This document shows, in pieces, positions 24,546-34,260 of a stretch of 47,793 nt of DNA (the first letter of the stretch is position 1; each line of letters opens with the position of its first letter). Under the pieces are notes generated by a model. It had not been told where the DNA came from. It worked only from the letters and a program-made list of their open reading frames with translations, and made no database searches. The stretch is from Lachnospiraceae bacterium (GTDB lineage Bacteria > Bacillota > Clostridia > Lachnospirales > Lachnospiraceae): contig JAFZPG010000058.1 in assembly GCA_017550425.1 (NCBI GenBank), forward strand, positions 1-47,793, read 5' to 3'. A program made the position numbers and the translations under genes.

Positions 24546-27119
24546 TTAGTTACCTCCTTTCTTAACTGTGAAACCGTTTGCAGGGATCGTAATGCCGTCA
24601 ACCGTCTCGGAATAGGAATTGTAGTTTACATAAACACGTGTTCCGTCTTCGTACTCAACATAGTTAACACCAGCTACGACATTCTGGTGATCCACGATAT
24701 ACTGATCATATGTGGATGCAAGATCGTTCTGGAATCTGCGGTACAGATCACCTGCTTCCTTCTTCCACTTGCTGTAATCCGCGCCGTAGTATTTGGTGTA
24801 ATCGGTCTCCTGAAGTGTACGGGTCGACTCATCCATAAATACGAAGTAGAGTCCGCAACCATTTTCAATGGAAGCAAGAAGATTGTAACTATAATCCGAA
24901 GCAAGGTTGACTGCCTTACCCATGAGTTGCTTAGATCCGTGGAATACCATTCCGTAGAAAGGTATCGTCTGATCCAGGATATTCTGGTTCTCAGACTGCA
25001 CCGGAATGTTCACAAGAACATCGGCATAAATAGAAGGAAGGAGATTGCCGCCGTCTACGAGGACTTTGGCACCGTTATCTACCAACGATTTGATCTTCTC
25101 GCTCTGCATGTTCAGAGAAGCCTCTCTGGAAACCGGATGCTTCTTGTTATAATCAGCTCCGAGGACATTTCCGATGGAGCCGAACGAATAGTTATCGGTT
25201 CCGAGGGAACTTGCATAATCGGCAAGCGTACCGATCATCTTCTCGGTTACGGAAGGTCTGGCGAGCCAGTAATAATCTTTATCTTTATCCTGACCGAACC
25301 ATACCGGCGAGAATTCATAGAGTTTAACAAACTCGCGGTTAACCAGTTTAGCGGAATCGCTGTTCTTGCTGTATCCGTCAAACAACTTGTTGGCATATAC
25401 ATACTGTACTTCGCCGTCCAAGTAGAGGTTGTAGTTCTTTTCCTGTGCCGTGGAAATGACTTTCTTCAAACTGCTCTTTCCGCCGAGAGCGCCGATCAGA
25501 CGTATCTCGGTAGCTGCCGCATTCTGGATGCCGCCGTTAAACCAGCCTTGGTAACGAACGTTCAGATTGTTCCACTTATTGAGAGCCATATCCTCGATCA
25601 ACTCGGCGGCTTCTTTATAAGTAGTAAGAGCTACAGGTGTTTTGGTAGGAATACCGGCGATCTGCTTCAGGACTTCGATGGAACCGAGGATGTCGATCGT
25701 CATCGGAACCTCTGCAGTCGTCTGCTTCTTCATGTAGTCCGGGTATTTCTCCTGAAGGTATTCGCGGTAGGCATCTGCCATTTTTACATAGCCATCTTCC
25801 TTACAGAAGATATAACGCTGACTGATGACCTCGTCCGGAAGGCTCTCTTCATACATGTACATAGCGCCATTGGACTTACCCTGAACGTCGAGCTTTTCAC
25901 TGTGTGTGATCTGATAGTTTGCACACACATAGTTTCTTGTATTGGTGAGGCCACGATTGATATCGGCTTCGACCGAAGCGTAAGATGCACCGTTCTCCAG
26001 TACACAAATAAATGAATTACCGTTGTTACTGATACCGAATACAGGCAGAACGCACTTATTATCGTTTACGATATATGTACGTGTCTGAGCAACGTCCCAA
26101 CCATACATATTCGAGTAGAAATTATTCTGCTGAGACTTACCGTTGTTAAAATTGATCAAAGCGCCGGAGCCTGCAGGAACGAGCATGTAGCCTTCATCCT
26201 TCGAAGAACCGCAACCGAAATAAGGAAGGATCTTCAAACGGGTCATCGGGAAATCCAGCGGAGAGATCAGTCCCTTCATGGGAACTTCAACGAGAAGTGT
26301 GTCTCCGTCAAGAGTATATTTGATCGTCGCGTTAAAGAGAGGCTTATCGCCACTGTCTACGGAGATACCATACTCTTCTGCCTGAGCTTTATACATTTCC
26401 TCAGTGAAGCCGAGTTCTTCAAATTTTTCTTGAAGATTTTTAAGCTGATAATCCGGCTGACCTTCACGAAGAATATATAGTTTTTCTTCAGCAAGTTTCG
26501 GATACTTCTGAAGCAGTTCGTCTTTGTTATCATCCTTCTGAAGCTTATTGATATCATACAGTCGATACAAATTCGTTACTGCACGCTGCTCTTTTTTTGT
26601 AGGGATCTGGTCCAAATAGACCTTCATCTCTTCTTCATTCGCTACCAGAGGAACAATATATTGTTTTTTGAGAACACCGATCGTGTAATTAACTGTGATG
26701 CTATTATTGTCAGCGTCTTCGACAACCTCATAGTATTTATTTTCGACCGAGTTCAATTGAGTATTGTATGTCTTGGTATCACCGGCGATGGAGCTATACT
26801 CCATAACCAGCATAGAAGCCATTGTTTTCTTGAAATCAGCTGTGGCTACTGTATCGCTTCCCGGATCGGTAGCACAAGAATGCCATGTTTGGCCTGTGCT
26901 CTTCACCAGTATGTCAAACGCAGTTGTGGCCGGATCGAATGTCATTTCAAGATATTCGTTGGAGATAACGATCGGCTTCTCGGTTTCGCCTTCGGCGGGG
27001 CCTTCGTGCTCATAAATGACACGATCCACTTCCTGTGCGCTCTTTTCACAAGCCGCCACTCCAAACATCATCGTCGCGGAAAGTAAAAGCATGCCCGCTC
27101 TCTTGATGATTTTTCTCAT
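24546..27119 (-). CDS. DUF5696-family lipoprotein, glycosidase-like
   Basis: 857 residues. Lipobox VAAC (Cys24) marks it as membrane-anchored outside. The N-terminal half is a beta-rich domain (NEYLEMTFDPATTAFDILVK). The C-terminal half looks like a TIM barrel with conserved aromatic/acidic segments: YQGWFNGGIQNA, NLYLDGEVQYVYANK, KVLVDGGNLLPSIYADVL and FYGMVFHGSKQLMGKAVN. From memory this matches DUF5696 proteins found beside ABC sugar importers and Yip1 proteins; the barrel is reminiscent of GH101/GH129-like enzymes. Enzymatic activity is therefore plausible but unproven, and catalytic residues cannot be assigned. It lies between the two transporter modules. AAAGGAGG precedes the ATG. Confidence 0.75.
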   Translation of the reverse strand: MRKIIKRAGMLLLSATMMFGVAACEKSAQEVDRVIYEHEGPAEGETEKPIVISNEYLEMTFDPATTAFDILVKSTGQTWHSCATDPGSDTVATADFKKTMASMLVMEYSSIAGDTKTYNTQLNSVENKYYEVVEDADNNSITVNYTIGVLKKQYIVPLVANEEEMKVYLDQIPTKKEQRAVTNLYRLYDINKLQKDDNKDELLQKYPKLAEEKLYILREGQPDYQLKNLQEKFEELGFTEEMYKAQAEEYGISVDSGDKPLFNATIKYTLDGDTLLVEVPMKGLISPLDFPMTRLKILPYFGCGSSKDEGYMLVPAGSGALINFNNGKSQQNNFYSNMYGWDVAQTRTYIVNDNKCVLPVFGISNNGNSFICVLENGASYASVEADINRGLTNTRNYVCANYQITHSEKLDVQGKSNGAMYMYEESLPDEVISQRYIFCKEDGYVKMADAYREYLQEKYPDYMKKQTTAEVPMTIDILGSIEVLKQIAGIPTKTPVALTTYKEAAELIEDMALNKWNNLNVRYQGWFNGGIQNAAATEIRLIGALGGKSSLKKVISTAQEKNYNLYLDGEVQYVYANKLFDGYSKNSDSAKLVNREFVKLYEFSPVWFGQDKDKDYYWLARPSVTEKMIGTLADYASSLGTDNYSFGSIGNVLGADYNKKHPVSREASLNMQSEKIKSLVDNGAKVLVDGGNLLPSIYADVLVNIPVQSENQNILDQTIPFYGMVFHGSKQLMGKAVNLASDYSYNLLASIENGCGLYFVFMDESTRTLQETDYTKYYGADYSKWKKEAGDLYRRFQNDLASTYDQYIVDHQNVVAGVNYVEYEDGTRVYVNYNSYSETVDGITIPANGFTVKKGGN

Positions 27120-27152
27120 TGGATCAAGTCCTCCTTTCTCACAATCTACGTT

Positions 27153-27830
27153 TTAATAGAACCGGAACTGAATTTCCTTATACAAGGAAACAAAGTATGC
27201 GATACCATCACTGATCAGGCTGAAGAAGACAACCAGGATAAATACGATAACGGCCATACCGACCAGAGTCAGGATGCTTGAAAATACCGTCTTCGTAAGA
27301 GAGTAATCGTGGATCATCATCATGGCTGCCAGCACCAGTGCCACAAACCATATCATGCTCAGTGTATCAAAGAATGTGTAGAAAGAGATCTCTTCGATCG
27401 TAAGGAAGTTACTGAGGATCATGTTCGGATAACCGATGATGATCATGGGAGTAAGTGCATAAGCAGTTCCCATATAAACTTCCTTCAGTCGTCCCTTACC
27501 ATCCATGAGTGTTGTGAAACTCCAGTTAGCAACACACCACAGCAGGATCGGCGCGATGACCGAGGCAACCTCGACCCACATATTGATACGACTTAAGTTG
27601 ATGTTTCTTACCAAAAAGCTGGTAAACTGCAGTCGAAGCATATTCAAAAGCAGATACGCAGCAACCAGGAAATTCGCTGCTCCGACGGAGCCTCTTTTTT
27701 CATGAGTCAGATCCCAGAAACCATCAAAAGGATGTACGATAACGTATAATGCATATTTGAGTGTTTTTCCGAAGTGGTTCAGCCATTCTTTGCTGATCAA
27801 CGACGAAAACTTGATTTTCTTTAATCGCAT
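27153..27830 (-). CDS. Yip1-family membrane protein
   Basis: 225 residues with about five membrane segments. The N-terminus is amphipathic (KEWLNHFGKTLKYALYVIVH), followed by HPFDGFWDLTHEKRGSV, a segment typical of bacterial YIP1-domain proteins. Molecular function is unknown. In other Firmicutes, as I recall, such genes accompany DUF5696 and paired ABC importers, so a role in assembling or localising the uptake machinery is possible. Its start overlaps the stop of the NHL/TPR gene by 10 bp and it ends 33 bp before the DUF5696 gene. Confidence 0.75.
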   Translation of the reverse strand: MRLKKIKFSSLISKEWLNHFGKTLKYALYVIVHPFDGFWDLTHEKRGSVGAANFLVAAYLLLNMLRLQFTSFLVRNINLSRINMWVEVASVIAPILLWCVANWSFTTLMDGKGRLKEVYMGTAYALTPMIIIGYPNMILSNFLTIEEISFYTFFDTLSMIWFVALVLAAMMMIHDYSLTKTVFSSILTLVGMAVIVFILVVFFSLISDGIAYFVSLYKEIQFRFY

Positions 27831-29347
27831 TCTCTAACCTCCTTTTGAATTTTCCGGATCTTCTTAATGAGCCATATACCTACCAGCACGACCAGAAGCG
27901 CCTTGATGAAATCACCGATATGGTCTTCAACCTGCTCCTTACGATACTGCTCAAATGCCTTGGAGTAATTTCTGCGGTCACGTTTTGCCTTGAAATATTC
28001 CATAGCTTCCGAGTATTTCTCCTGACGGAGAAGTGCACGGCCGACGCCGATATATGCCAGGTCGTAGTTACCATTCAAACGAAGAACATCGTTCCAATAC
28101 TCTGCAGACTTATCATAATCCGCATTCTGATATTCACGAAGAGCCTCGTTGATCAGTTTACCGAACTCTGTGATCTCGAACACCGTGATAACGGCCGACT
28201 TTTCATCAAGTACCATCAAAGACTCGCCCATTCGGTCGATCGCAACCGGCTTTCTGAAGTAACCGAGACGGTTACCGATACCGCCGAATGCATAGAGCAG
28301 ATTGCCCTGGAAATCGTATGCAAAGATACGTCCACGTGTCTGGTCGATACAGCAGTAGGAGTTGTTCTCGAAAGTAACAACATCATAAAATCTGGAAGGT
28401 CCGTTCAGGTCGGCTGCGTTATTCCACTTAAGATCGCCGACGGGCGGATCGTTACCGTTACGAACCAGGATATCAGATCCTGTGCTGTTCAGGCGGCGAA
28501 CGGATTTTGCGGTCATGAAGTCATTATCATCAAATGTGGACAATGTTACATACATGAAGCCTTCACTGTCGATCGCAACATTGTTATACTCGGTAGGAAC
28601 GAATTTATCCAACTTAGCGATCTGCTCTTCCGACATGAACATACGCCAAATGTAATCGATCATGTTGAAGGTAACAGGGCTCGCTCCGACGTACTGGGTA
28701 AATTCGCCTGCAACGTCGAACTCGAGAAGTCCCTTGTTGATCTTCTCTGACTGAACATAGATACGTCCTGCAGTGTCCATGATCAATTTCTGCGGCTGCA
28801 TGAGTCTGGGATCTTTCGGGTCGTTAAACGGTGTAACGTCCGGTGTAAGCATTCTCTTGATAAGATTACAATCCTTATCAACATGCAAGACGCGGTTATT
28901 GCCGTAATCGGCAATGATCATCTCTTCTTTTTCAGTTACATAAATGTCGTACGGTTTGCTCAACTCCGCCGGTTCGTCCTCTTTAAGGCCTTGGATCTCA
29001 GTGATCACACGAACGGCTTTGTATTCTTTGCCGTCGAATTTGATCTCAACGATACGGTTGTTACCGGTATCGCAAACATAGATCTTGTTGCCGCGGACGA
29101 ACTGTCCCTGGGGCTCGACAAAATTTCCGATCTGCAGTTCCTCGGTCGAGATCGAAGCGCCGCTGATCTGACGGGTCGCACGATACGCATCCGGAGAACT
29201 TTGGAAATCGCCCCAGATATCGTATGTGTAACTGTATGCAGTGTTAGCATCATCCGCATACACGTTCTCGGAAGGAATGGAGAGGATACCGGTCAATGCA
29301 ACCGCAGCGGCCACGAGAATAGAGCCTAATTTTTTGATTTTTCTCAT
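27821..29347 (-). CDS. Secreted, membrane-anchored NHL-repeat/TPR protein
   Basis: 508 residues from the ATG at 29347, with AGGGGG ahead; an in-frame GTG 9 bp upstream is less likely. Signal peptide (cleavage near VYADD). Residues ~40-370 hold NHL-type beta-propeller repeats (GNKIYVCDTGNNRIVEI; KEEMIIADYGNNRVLHVD; CIDQTRGRIFAYDFQGNLLY). Residues ~385-460 hold TPR-like helices (YDKSAEYWNDVLRLNGNYD; AYIGVGRALLRQEKYSEAME). The protein ends with a membrane helix (LLVVLVGIWLI) and a basic tail. It is thus a propeller displayed outside, perhaps a scaffold or sensor. It lies 13 bp after a permease gene and overlaps the Yip1 gene. Confidence 0.8.
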   Translation of the reverse strand: MRKIKKLGSILVAAAVALTGILSIPSENVYADDANTAYSYTYDIWGDFQSSPDAYRATRQISGASISTEELQIGNFVEPQGQFVRGNKIYVCDTGNNRIVEIKFDGKEYKAVRVITEIQGLKEDEPAELSKPYDIYVTEKEEMIIADYGNNRVLHVDKDCNLIKRMLTPDVTPFNDPKDPRLMQPQKLIMDTAGRIYVQSEKINKGLLEFDVAGEFTQYVGASPVTFNMIDYIWRMFMSEEQIAKLDKFVPTEYNNVAIDSEGFMYVTLSTFDDNDFMTAKSVRRLNSTGSDILVRNGNDPPVGDLKWNNAADLNGPSRFYDVVTFENNSYCCIDQTRGRIFAYDFQGNLLYAFGGIGNRLGYFRKPVAIDRMGESLMVLDEKSAVITVFEITEFGKLINEALREYQNADYDKSAEYWNDVLRLNGNYDLAYIGVGRALLRQEKYSEAMEYFKAKRDRRNYSKAFEQYRKEQVEDHIGDFIKALLVVLVGIWLIKKIRKIQKEVRECD

Positions 29348-29360
29348 TCTCAGCACCCCC

Positions 29361-30248
29361 TTAATCCTTAATACCGGAACTAGCCATCGTTTCGATGATG
29401 TTACTCTGTGTCAAAATAAATGCAAGGATCGGAACGATCATCATGATAACGGTTGCTGCATTACCTGCACCCTGACGGGCAACACCGCCGGCCGTGATCT
29501 GGCCCAGTGCTGCAGGAAGGCCTTTGAGTTCCTCGGCGTAGATGAAAGCACCACCGCCGTTGTTCCACAGTGCCTGAATGGAGAAGATCATCGCGGTCAG
29601 CCATGCCGGACGAATGATCGGCATGACGATCTTCCAGTAGATACGTCCCTCTTTCGCACCGTCGATCTTAGCTGCCTCGATCAGCGTATCCGGAATGGTA
29701 TCCATGAACTGCTTAATAAGGAAGAAACCGATCGGTGAACCCCATGCCGGGATAATGATCGCGAGGTAAGTATCAATGAAATGAAGCTTACTCAGAATGA
29801 TGAAGTTCGGGATAGCAGTTACGTATGTCGAGAACATGAGGGTCGTAACAACCAGCGAGAACAGAAATCTGCTTCCGGGGAAGCGGTATTTGGACAATGC
29901 GTAAGCACCCATGGATGCAAACAGGATATGTCCGACCGTACCAAGCAGTGTCATGAACACTGTATTGAAAATGTATCTGGTAAAAGGTACCCAGGACTGT
30001 CCCATCAAGAGGAACAGATCCGAGAAGTTATCCGTCGTAGGGTTCTGTACGAACAGCTTCGGCGGATACATGAAGATCTCGTTAAGAGGCTTCAATGAGT
30101 TGTTGATCGCGTAGATCAACGGGAAAACGAAGAATGCACCGAAAAGGATCAGGACGAAATATACAAATATATCGCCGGCGATGGAACGGTTGGGCTTACG
30201 GCCTTCACGAATACGACCTTTTCTGACTTTTGTTTTAGTAGTAGCCAC
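29361..30248 (-). CDS. ABC sugar transporter permease (MalG type), GTG start
   Basis: 295 residues; the start codon is GTG with GGAGG 9 bp upstream. The N-terminus is basic (TKTKVRKGRIREGRKPNR), then six membrane segments and EAA loop TLIEAAKIDGAKEGRIYWKI. It pairs with the permease at 30267-31199 (18-bp gap) and the large binding protein at 31200-34193 to form the first importer of the operon. Confidence 0.9.
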   Translation of the reverse strand: MATTKTKVRKGRIREGRKPNRSIAGDIFVYFVLILFGAFFVFPLIYAINNSLKPLNEIFMYPPKLFVQNPTTDNFSDLFLLMGQSWVPFTRYIFNTVFMTLLGTVGHILFASMGAYALSKYRFPGSRFLFSLVVTTLMFSTYVTAIPNFIILSKLHFIDTYLAIIIPAWGSPIGFFLIKQFMDTIPDTLIEAAKIDGAKEGRIYWKIVMPIIRPAWLTAMIFSIQALWNNGGGAFIYAEELKGLPAALGQITAGGVARQGAGNAATVIMMIVPILAFILTQSNIIETMASSGIKD

Positions 30249-30266
30249 GATTCACGTTCCTCCTTC

Positions 30267-31199
30267 CTACTGACCGACTCTGCGGAGCAGAGACTGTACA
30301 GCTTTATTACATAAGAACATCGACAGGAACAGGATCGTCGCGATCGCGGATGCATAACCCATTTCAAAACGAAGTGTACCATAGTCGACCAGATGGTTGA
30401 CTGCCGTATGAACGGCGTAATCGGTAGAAGGCATACCACAGAGCTGCTGGGTAACATCGCCGACACCGAAGGACTGGGTAATGGCCATAACGGCACCGAA
30501 CATCAACATACCTTTCATGTTCGGAAGAGTGATGTACCACAGCTCCTGCCAACGGTTTTTGATACCGTCTACATAGCCCGCTTCATACTGAGCTGCATCA
30601 ACGGTGTTAAGACCTGCAACGAATGAAAGGAAGCCGGCACCCAGGGACATCCAAAGTACTACGATGATGACTACAGGCATCATGTAGCGTGTATCGGTAA
30701 GCCACAGGATCGGTGCGTTCATAATACCGGTCTCAACCAGTATGGAGTTTAAGTAACCCTTACTATCACCACTGAAGATGAGGGACCAGATAATGAAGGC
30801 CTGGCCTGCAATAGAAGGTGCGTAGAATACCAAAACGGCTATCGCACGTACGTATCTGGGAAGCTCGTGGATGAACCATGCAAACATGAAGGATGCGAGG
30901 TATCCGATAGGTCCCGTGATAACTGCAAGCAGGAATGTATTCTTAACCGCAGTCAGGAAGATATCGTCTGCAAGCAGAAGGTTGATGTAGTTGGTCAATC
31001 CGTGGAATCTCGGAGCTTCAAATACGTTGTAGTAGGTGAAGCTCAGGACCAGGGATACAACGACCGGAGCTACGGTAAACAGTGTGAATACCAGGAAATA
31101 AGGAAGCAGGAAGAGATACAAAGTACTGTGTCTCTTGGCATCTTTCAATGTCCATTTCAGCTGGTTTAATTTCTTTCTTTTATAGCCGGCGAAACTCAT
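30267..31199 (-). CDS. ABC sugar transporter permease (UgpA/LplB type)
   Basis: 310 residues. Basic N-terminus (YKRKKLNQLKW), six membrane segments, EAA loop DAAQYEAGYVDGIKNRWQEL. The start codon immediately follows the stop of the large solute-binding gene (no gap), so it is tightly coupled. Unlike the second UgpA-type permease of this operon, it has no long external insertion. Confidence 0.9.
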   Translation of the reverse strand: MSFAGYKRKKLNQLKWTLKDAKRHSTLYLFLLPYFLVFTLFTVAPVVVSLVLSFTYYNVFEAPRFHGLTNYINLLLADDIFLTAVKNTFLLAVITGPIGYLASFMFAWFIHELPRYVRAIAVLVFYAPSIAGQAFIIWSLIFSGDSKGYLNSILVETGIMNAPILWLTDTRYMMPVVIIVVLWMSLGAGFLSFVAGLNTVDAAQYEAGYVDGIKNRWQELWYITLPNMKGMLMFGAVMAITQSFGVGDVTQQLCGMPSTDYAVHTAVNHLVDYGTLRFEMGYASAIATILFLSMFLCNKAVQSLLRRVGQ

Positions 31200-34193
31200 T
31201 TATTTATCTTCCTCCTTTCCTGTGCTAAGTCCGAATTCTTTACGTTTCTTAGCGATCTCATCATTGATATCGCGAGTATAGTCAAGCAATGTCTCACGAG
31301 CGTCATCGTTTCGGTTTACAACAGCACGAACGGCGTTGGTGATGTGACGGGATGTGTAATATCCACCGGGTACTTCAGGATTACACTTAACCCATTCCCA
31401 CTGAGCGCTGAGAACGTCACGGTCCTCACTCTTCCAACCGAGGTTCTTGAATGCATCCTTATTCGCCGTAGCATAACGAGCTGCATCACCCATGACTGCC
31501 TCGAGTTCACGTCCGAAACGAGTCTGTACATCGGGGCTCGCCCACCACTTCATGAATGTCCATGCCTTCTCGGGATCTCTTACGCTGGAAAGCATCATGG
31601 AGCACTGTCCCCAACATCCTGTGGAGTGATCGATGGTTCCGTCTTCCTGCTTGGTTCCGGGTACCAGTCCGAACTTCCACAATCCGCGGATCTCAGGTGC
31701 GAATACGGCCAATGTGTTATACGTGTTGTAGTCCGCCATACCGAGAGGGATCTCACCGGAACGGAAACGGTTCGAGAAGTCGTAGCTTCTCGGTGTTTTA
31801 TAGTGCGTGAAGAACTTGGTGTACATTTCGAATGCTTCTACCGCCTTCTGCTCATCGAGGAGAACCTTTGTATGATCATCGTCATACAATACGCCGCCCT
31901 TCTGATACAACATAGCGAAGAAGGAGGAAAGGTCGGGGTTCATCATACCGCCGATCATACGTTCAACGGACGGGATCGCCACGTTCAGGTTTTTACTCTG
32001 GATCGCAGGAAGCATCGCAATGAGCTCATCCCATGTTTCGGGAGCTTGCAATCCGAGTTTTTCCATAACGTCTGTACGATAGAACATTACGTTATAGTAC
32101 TGTGTCTCCGGAATAGCATAAAGTCCGGGATGGACGGTTCCGTCTTCATCCTTTGTATCATATCTATAAGGAAGAAGTGCACTCTCATAGAAATGCTGCG
32201 TTACTTCTTCCAGGTCGGAGAAGTTCGCCAGATTGTATGCCGCACCACGGATCGCGTAGTTAACGGGATCTCCCTGCGCGGTGGTAAGTACGATGTCCGG
32301 ACCGTTACCTGCTACTACCGCAGGCATCAGGGCCGCGGATGTAACCAGTTTCAGGTTGACATTAATATGATAATTCGGTGTGAATGTATCATCGATCATT
32401 GCCTTCAGAACCTGGCTCTGGTCACGACCGGTCAGGATCCATACATTGACCGTATTCTCGTCTTTAGCAGAATAGGTATCGCCAAGTGAGTTGTAATCGA
32501 TAACGAAAGAAGCTACGAAAGAACGGATCTCATGCATAGCATCTGAGAAGAAGTTCTTGTTGACCTTCGGTACCTCTGCGTCTACTGCCGAAACATAGAT
32601 CGCATCGATATCGAGCTGCTGTTCGGAAAGGGTCAGGATATCGGTACCGAGTTGAGCAACGCTCTCCTTGAAACCGGCAAGGCCCTTTGTAATACGAGAA
32701 GGTCTCTTTGCGAAACGCTCCAATGTGATCGCAAGGTTCTCGGTCGAAGCGACCTGTGTACCCTTTTCGCCGGAGTAGGCTACCAGATCATCTACGATCT
32801 TGTAGAGGATCTTGTATTCTTTATCCATAGCCGTCATGACATCCGGGAATTCTCTTTCAATATGGTAGTCACGATATACATCAGGCTCGGTACCGGTAAG
32901 TACGATGATCTGACGATATGCGTCATTCATACGGGCTACGCTCTCATCCATTCTCTTCAGAATGTCGCCAAGTTCGCCGAGAGTAACCTCGAGGCGGATC
33001 GTGTGTTTGCCCTTCTTAAGAGCGAACTTATACGGATTGCCGTCTGCATCCGCGATCGTCTTCATGACCCAGTCAGAGGAATACGGGAAGGAAACAACGG
33101 AAGCTTCCTCGAACGGAACCTCACCGTCGATCATGACCTTACGGTTGGAAACGTAACCACGGTTGTAGTACTGGCGTCCCTTAACGGAGATCTCGTAGTA
33201 GCCATCCTCGGGAACTTCGAAATCCCATTCGATCCAGTCGCCTGCCACACGCCACTGGGTGCCACCGATCATGTTGTAGACCGTCTTGGTGATGCTGTAG
33301 GGTTCTGTGTTGGCAGAGGCATGGTCATATGTGCGGTACAGAGAAGGAGTAGAACGGAATTCAGCATCTTCGCCCTGAATCGAGGCGATGAAATCCGTCT
33401 GTCTATTTGTGTATTCAGATGCCGGGTTCTTTGCGAGGTATTCCTGATAAGTAGGAGTCTTATCAAGAGGGCGAAGTTCGATCTTGCGGATCGCCATCGT
33501 CTCGTTTGTCGCCTTCATCTGGATCTTCGTCTCTCCTGCAGGGAAGTAGAACTCATAGGGTTCCTTTTCATATCCCTGGAAGTCATGAAGACTTAAGCTC
33601 TCCCAGCGAGGTGCTTCGACCTGGATCGGGCGGATCTCGTTTCCGCGGTTATCGACCTTAACTTCAGCGCCGTCGGTCCAGATACGTGAGAACGTAAAGG
33701 CGTCGCATCCGCGGAACGGAAGCTCATATGCCCTCGTTTCAGCATTATAGAAATACAGAGCGCGTTCAGGATCAACGCCGCGGGATTCGTATGTTTCACC
33801 GGTCTTGCGGGCGCCGAGCGGGAAATACTCGATATACATCGTGTAGAGTCCCTCCTCGGGTACGTTGACGCTCATCACTACGCTGCCGCCATCTTTGGTA
33901 ACCAGGGATTTTTCGCCTTCGATCGTTTCGATGAAGGAATCTTTTGCCTCAGAGATGTTCGTCAGATCAACTGTGATGGTCTGGGTCCCCGCCTTCTTAT
34001 TGGCATATTTTTCCCGGTATTGGGCGTAAGTGTTTGTGTAGCCGACCGCTGACGGGGCCGTAAGATCCTGTCCGGCATACTTCTTCTCGTAATTCGGAAT
34101 GCTCTTCGGCCAAGCCAAATAGACGATGACTGCAAGAATCACCACGCCGATGATCGCCCATTTGATCAGCTGCTTTTGCTTTCTGTTTCTCAT
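31200..34193 (-). CDS. Large membrane-anchored solute-binding protein fused to carbohydrate-binding-like domains
   Basis: 997 residues from the ATG at 34193, with GAGGAG 7 bp ahead; an ATG 24 bp upstream lacks an SD. The N-terminus is an uncleaved membrane anchor (WAIIGVVILAVIVYLAW), with no lipobox. Residues ~50-240 and ~255-400 are two beta-sandwich modules like CBM35/galactose-binding domains (SVVMSVNVPEEGLYTMYIEY; WDFEVPEDGYYEISVKG). A helical spacer follows (~410-560), then a ~430-residue extracellular solute-binding domain (VNVWILTGRDQSQVLKAMI; NGPDIVLTTAQGD; FMKWWASPDVQTRFG). This is about twice the length of a normal binding protein. It is the first gene of the nine-gene operon. Confidence 0.85.
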   Translation of the reverse strand: MRNRKQKQLIKWAIIGVVILAVIVYLAWPKSIPNYEKKYAGQDLTAPSAVGYTNTYAQYREKYANKKAGTQTITVDLTNISEAKDSFIETIEGEKSLVTKDGGSVVMSVNVPEEGLYTMYIEYFPLGARKTGETYESRGVDPERALYFYNAETRAYELPFRGCDAFTFSRIWTDGAEVKVDNRGNEIRPIQVEAPRWESLSLHDFQGYEKEPYEFYFPAGETKIQMKATNETMAIRKIELRPLDKTPTYQEYLAKNPASEYTNRQTDFIASIQGEDAEFRSTPSLYRTYDHASANTEPYSITKTVYNMIGGTQWRVAGDWIEWDFEVPEDGYYEISVKGRQYYNRGYVSNRKVMIDGEVPFEEASVVSFPYSSDWVMKTIADADGNPYKFALKKGKHTIRLEVTLGELGDILKRMDESVARMNDAYRQIIVLTGTEPDVYRDYHIEREFPDVMTAMDKEYKILYKIVDDLVAYSGEKGTQVASTENLAITLERFAKRPSRITKGLAGFKESVAQLGTDILTLSEQQLDIDAIYVSAVDAEVPKVNKNFFSDAMHEIRSFVASFVIDYNSLGDTYSAKDENTVNVWILTGRDQSQVLKAMIDDTFTPNYHINVNLKLVTSAALMPAVVAGNGPDIVLTTAQGDPVNYAIRGAAYNLANFSDLEEVTQHFYESALLPYRYDTKDEDGTVHPGLYAIPETQYYNVMFYRTDVMEKLGLQAPETWDELIAMLPAIQSKNLNVAIPSVERMIGGMMNPDLSSFFAMLYQKGGVLYDDDHTKVLLDEQKAVEAFEMYTKFFTHYKTPRSYDFSNRFRSGEIPLGMADYNTYNTLAVFAPEIRGLWKFGLVPGTKQEDGTIDHSTGCWGQCSMMLSSVRDPEKAWTFMKWWASPDVQTRFGRELEAVMGDAARYATANKDAFKNLGWKSEDRDVLSAQWEWVKCNPEVPGGYYTSRHITNAVRAVVNRNDDARETLLDYTRDINDEIAKKRKEFGLSTGKEEDK

Positions 34194-34260
34194 AAATAGC
34201 TCCTCTCTGTATAACATTTCAATGGAAAAGCGTACTTCAGACTTTTGTAAACATCACGTG

